Assembly: GCF_051014445.1 (NCBI RefSeq)
Contig: NC_135134.1
Location: 28,089,672 to 28,153,671, forward strand
Origin: Colletes latitarsis
Lineage: Eukaryota > Arthropoda > Insecta > Hymenoptera > Colletidae
Reading direction: 5' to 3'
Length of the DNA: 64,000 nucleotides
In this document: positions 62,171 through 64,000 of the stretch, in pieces
Position numbering within the stretch: position 1 is the stretch's first letter
Layout of the letters: the number at the start of each line of letters is the position of its first letter
The notes under the pieces: model-generated
Databases searched by the model: none
Told to the model about the DNA's origin: nothing
What the model saw: only the letters and a program-made list of their open reading frames with translations
Translations under genes and position numbers: made by a program

Positions 62171-64000
62171 CGAATCAGAAAAAACCCAGGATCTGTTCAA
62201 CAAGTATGTGAAAAACGCGAAAGTATGAGCCTGATGAGGGCATATCCCAGACCTATCCTAGACATAACTTGCGTTATCCGCTAAAATATTGATGGAAACC
62301 AGGTTTAATCGACTGTTTCAGTGTGGTACTACATTACTACGTGATGCAATCCAGAAATAGCCCAGGATCTAGCCATGAAGTATGAGAAATATGCGAAAGT
62401 ATGAGCCTGATGAGGGCAAATCCTAGACCTAACCCAGACCTAACATTCGTTATTCTCTAAAATATTTATCAAGACCAGGTTTAATTGAATGTTTCACTGT
62501 GGTACCACATTACTACGTGTTCCAAACCAGAGAAAACCCAGGATCCGTTCAACATGTATGTGAAAAACGCGAAAGTATGAGCCTGATGAGGGCAAATCCC
62601 AGGCCTAACCTAGACCTAACATGCATTATCCTCTAAAATATTGATGGAAACCAGGTTTAATTGACTGTTTCAGTGTGGTACTACATTACTACGTGATGCA
62701 ATCCAGAAATAGCCCAGGATCTAGCCATGAAGTATGAGAAATATGCGAAAGTATGAGCCTGATGAGGGCAAATCCTAGACCTAACCCAGACCTAACATGC
62801 GTTATCCTCAAAGATATTGATCGAAACCAGGTTTAATGGACTGTTTCAGTGTGGTACCACATTACTACGTGATCCGAATCAGAAAAAACCCAGGATCTGT
62901 TCAACAAGTATGTGAAAAACGCGAAAGTATGAGCCTGATGAGGGCATATCCCAGACCTATCCTAGACATAACTTGCGTTATCCGCTAAAATATTGATGGA
63001 AACCAGGTTTAATCGACTGTTTCAGTGTGGTACTACATTACTACGTGATGCAATCCAGAAATAGCCCAGGATCTAGCCATGAAGTATTAGAAATATGCGA
63101 AAGTATGGGTCTGATGAGGGCTAATCCTAGACCTAACCCAGACCTAACATGCGTTATCCTCAAAGATATCGATCGAAACCAGGTTTAATCGACTGTTTCA
63201 GTGTGGTGCCACATTACTACGTGATCCCAACCAGAAAAAAACCCAGTATCTGTTCAACAAGTATGTGAAGTATGCGAAAGTATGAGTCTGATGAGGGCTA
63301 ATCCCAGGTCTCACCTAGATATAACATGCGTTATCCTCTAAAATATTGATCGAAACCAGGTTGAGTGGACTGTTTCAGTGTGGTACCACACTACTGCGTG
63401 ATCCAAACCGGAAAAAACCCAGGATCTGTTCAGCAAGTATGTGAAAAATGCGAAAGTATGAGTCTGATGAGTGAAAATCCCAGACCTGTCGCAGACCTAA
63501 CTTGCGTTGTCCTCTAAAATATTGATGGAAACCAGGTTTAATTGACTGTTTCAGTGTGGTACTACATTACTACGTGATGCAATCCAGAAATAGCCCAGGA
63601 TCTAGCCATGAAGTATGAGAAATATGCGAAAGTATGAGCCTGATGGGGGCAAATCCTAGACCTAACCCAGACCTAACATTCGTTATTCTCTAAAATATTT
63701 ATCAAGACCAGGTTTAATTGAATGTTTCACTGTGGTACCACATTACTACGTGTTCCAAACCAGAGAAAACCCAGGATCCGTTCAACATGTATGTGAAAAA
63801 CGCGAAAGTATGAGCCTGATGAGGGCAAATCCCAGGCCTAACCTAGACCTAACATGCATTATCCTCTAAAATATTGATCCAAACCAGGTTTAATGGACTG
63901 TTTCAGTGTGGTACCACATTACTATGTGTTCCAAACCAGAAAAGACCCAGGATCTGTTCAACATGTATATTAAAACTGCGAAAGTATGTGTCTGATGAGG
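62168..64000 (+). repeat. Partial higher-order repeat copy (partner 57411-59243)
   Basis: From 62168 to the end of the window the sequence follows 57411-59243 at an exact shift of 4,757 bp (27 monomers). Landmarks are ATCCGAATCA at 57411 and 62168, TCACCTAGAT at 58554 and 63311, and GGTTGAGTGG at 58602 and 63359. By eye the two are almost identical. Nineteen monomers are missing relative to the 46-monomer register, and the copy continues past the window edge. Confidence 0.88.

Larger units (their letters stand above)
1..64000 (+). repeat. Tandem satellite array, 176-bp monomer, entire window
   Basis: The whole window consists of direct head-to-tail copies of one monomer of about 176 bp. The anchor ATGCGTTATCC recurs at 1784, 1960, 2136 and 2312, exactly 176 bp apart, and equivalent anchors continue to the last base. 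Long shifts such as 2,290, 3,523 and 8,103 bp divide into 13, 20 and 46 units of 176.15 bp. I saw no monomer in reverse orientation, no inserted mobile element and no unique spacer. The length is close to a nucleosome repeat, as in many plant and animal centromeric satellites, so a centromeric or pericentromeric origin is the best inference. A subtelomeric or B-chromosome array cannot be excluded. I do not recognise the family. Confidence that this is a satellite is near certain; the chromosomal location is inferred. Confidence 0.98.

Noticed and set aside
1..64000. A CRISPR array, because of regular direct repeats.
   Set aside because: There are no unique spacers. The entire 176-bp period is repeated, with class variation, and there are no cas genes.

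Overview
The window is a single uninterrupted satellite-DNA array. From the first base to the last it is made of head-to-tail copies of one monomer of about 176 bp, all in the same orientation, about 363 in total. I found no protein-coding gene, RNA gene, transposon, CRISPR array or unique spacer. The shared monomer core runs: ATGCGTTATCC, then CTCTAAAATATTGATCG, then AAACCAGGTTTAAT, then GACTGTTTCAG, then a TGTGGTACCACA palindrome, then ACTACGTGATCCAA, then a class-specific middle segment, then GCGAAAGTATGAG, then a C-rich tail with repeated AGACCTAAC. An array of this kind, with a near-nucleosomal repeat length and higher-order repeats, points to a eukaryote and most likely to centromeric or pericentromeric heterochromatin. 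I do not recognise the satellite, so I name no species. The short open frames on both strands are by-products of the repeat. Because 176 = 3 x 58 + 2, reading shifts frame at each monomer and usually stops one monomer later.

At least six monomer classes differ mainly in the segment after ACTACGTGATCC. They are shuffled into longer units whose lengths are near-integer multiples of 176.15 bp. Zone I (1 to about 4.9 kb) is a mosaic with a perfect-looking 3-monomer tandem duplication and scattered short duplications. Zone II (about 4.9-26.4 kb) carries overlapping long repeats at shifts of 2,995, 3,524, 5,284 and about 7,750 bp (17, 20, 30 and 44 monomers), including one seven-monomer block present five times. 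Zone III (about 26.4-34 kb) is more heterogeneous, shows little long-range repetition, and contains three copies of a 79-bp truncated monomer. Zone IV (about 34-44.5 kb) is a patchwork of repeats at 2,117, 2,642, 2,995 and 4,228 bp shifts. Zone V (about 44.5-64 kb) is the most homogeneous: a 13-monomer unit of 2,290 bp lies inside a 46-monomer unit of 8,103 bp, and a clear recombination scar lies at about 61.8-62.2 kb.

Nothing here works as genes. The content of interest is architectural: nested higher-order repeats, markers that show the order of amplification, in-register exchange junctions, a conserved 12-bp palindrome in most monomers, and a change of subfamily near 26-27 kb. All repeat boundaries and similarities were read by eye. 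They should be taken as accurate to a few tens of bases, except where an exact shift between matching bases is stated.
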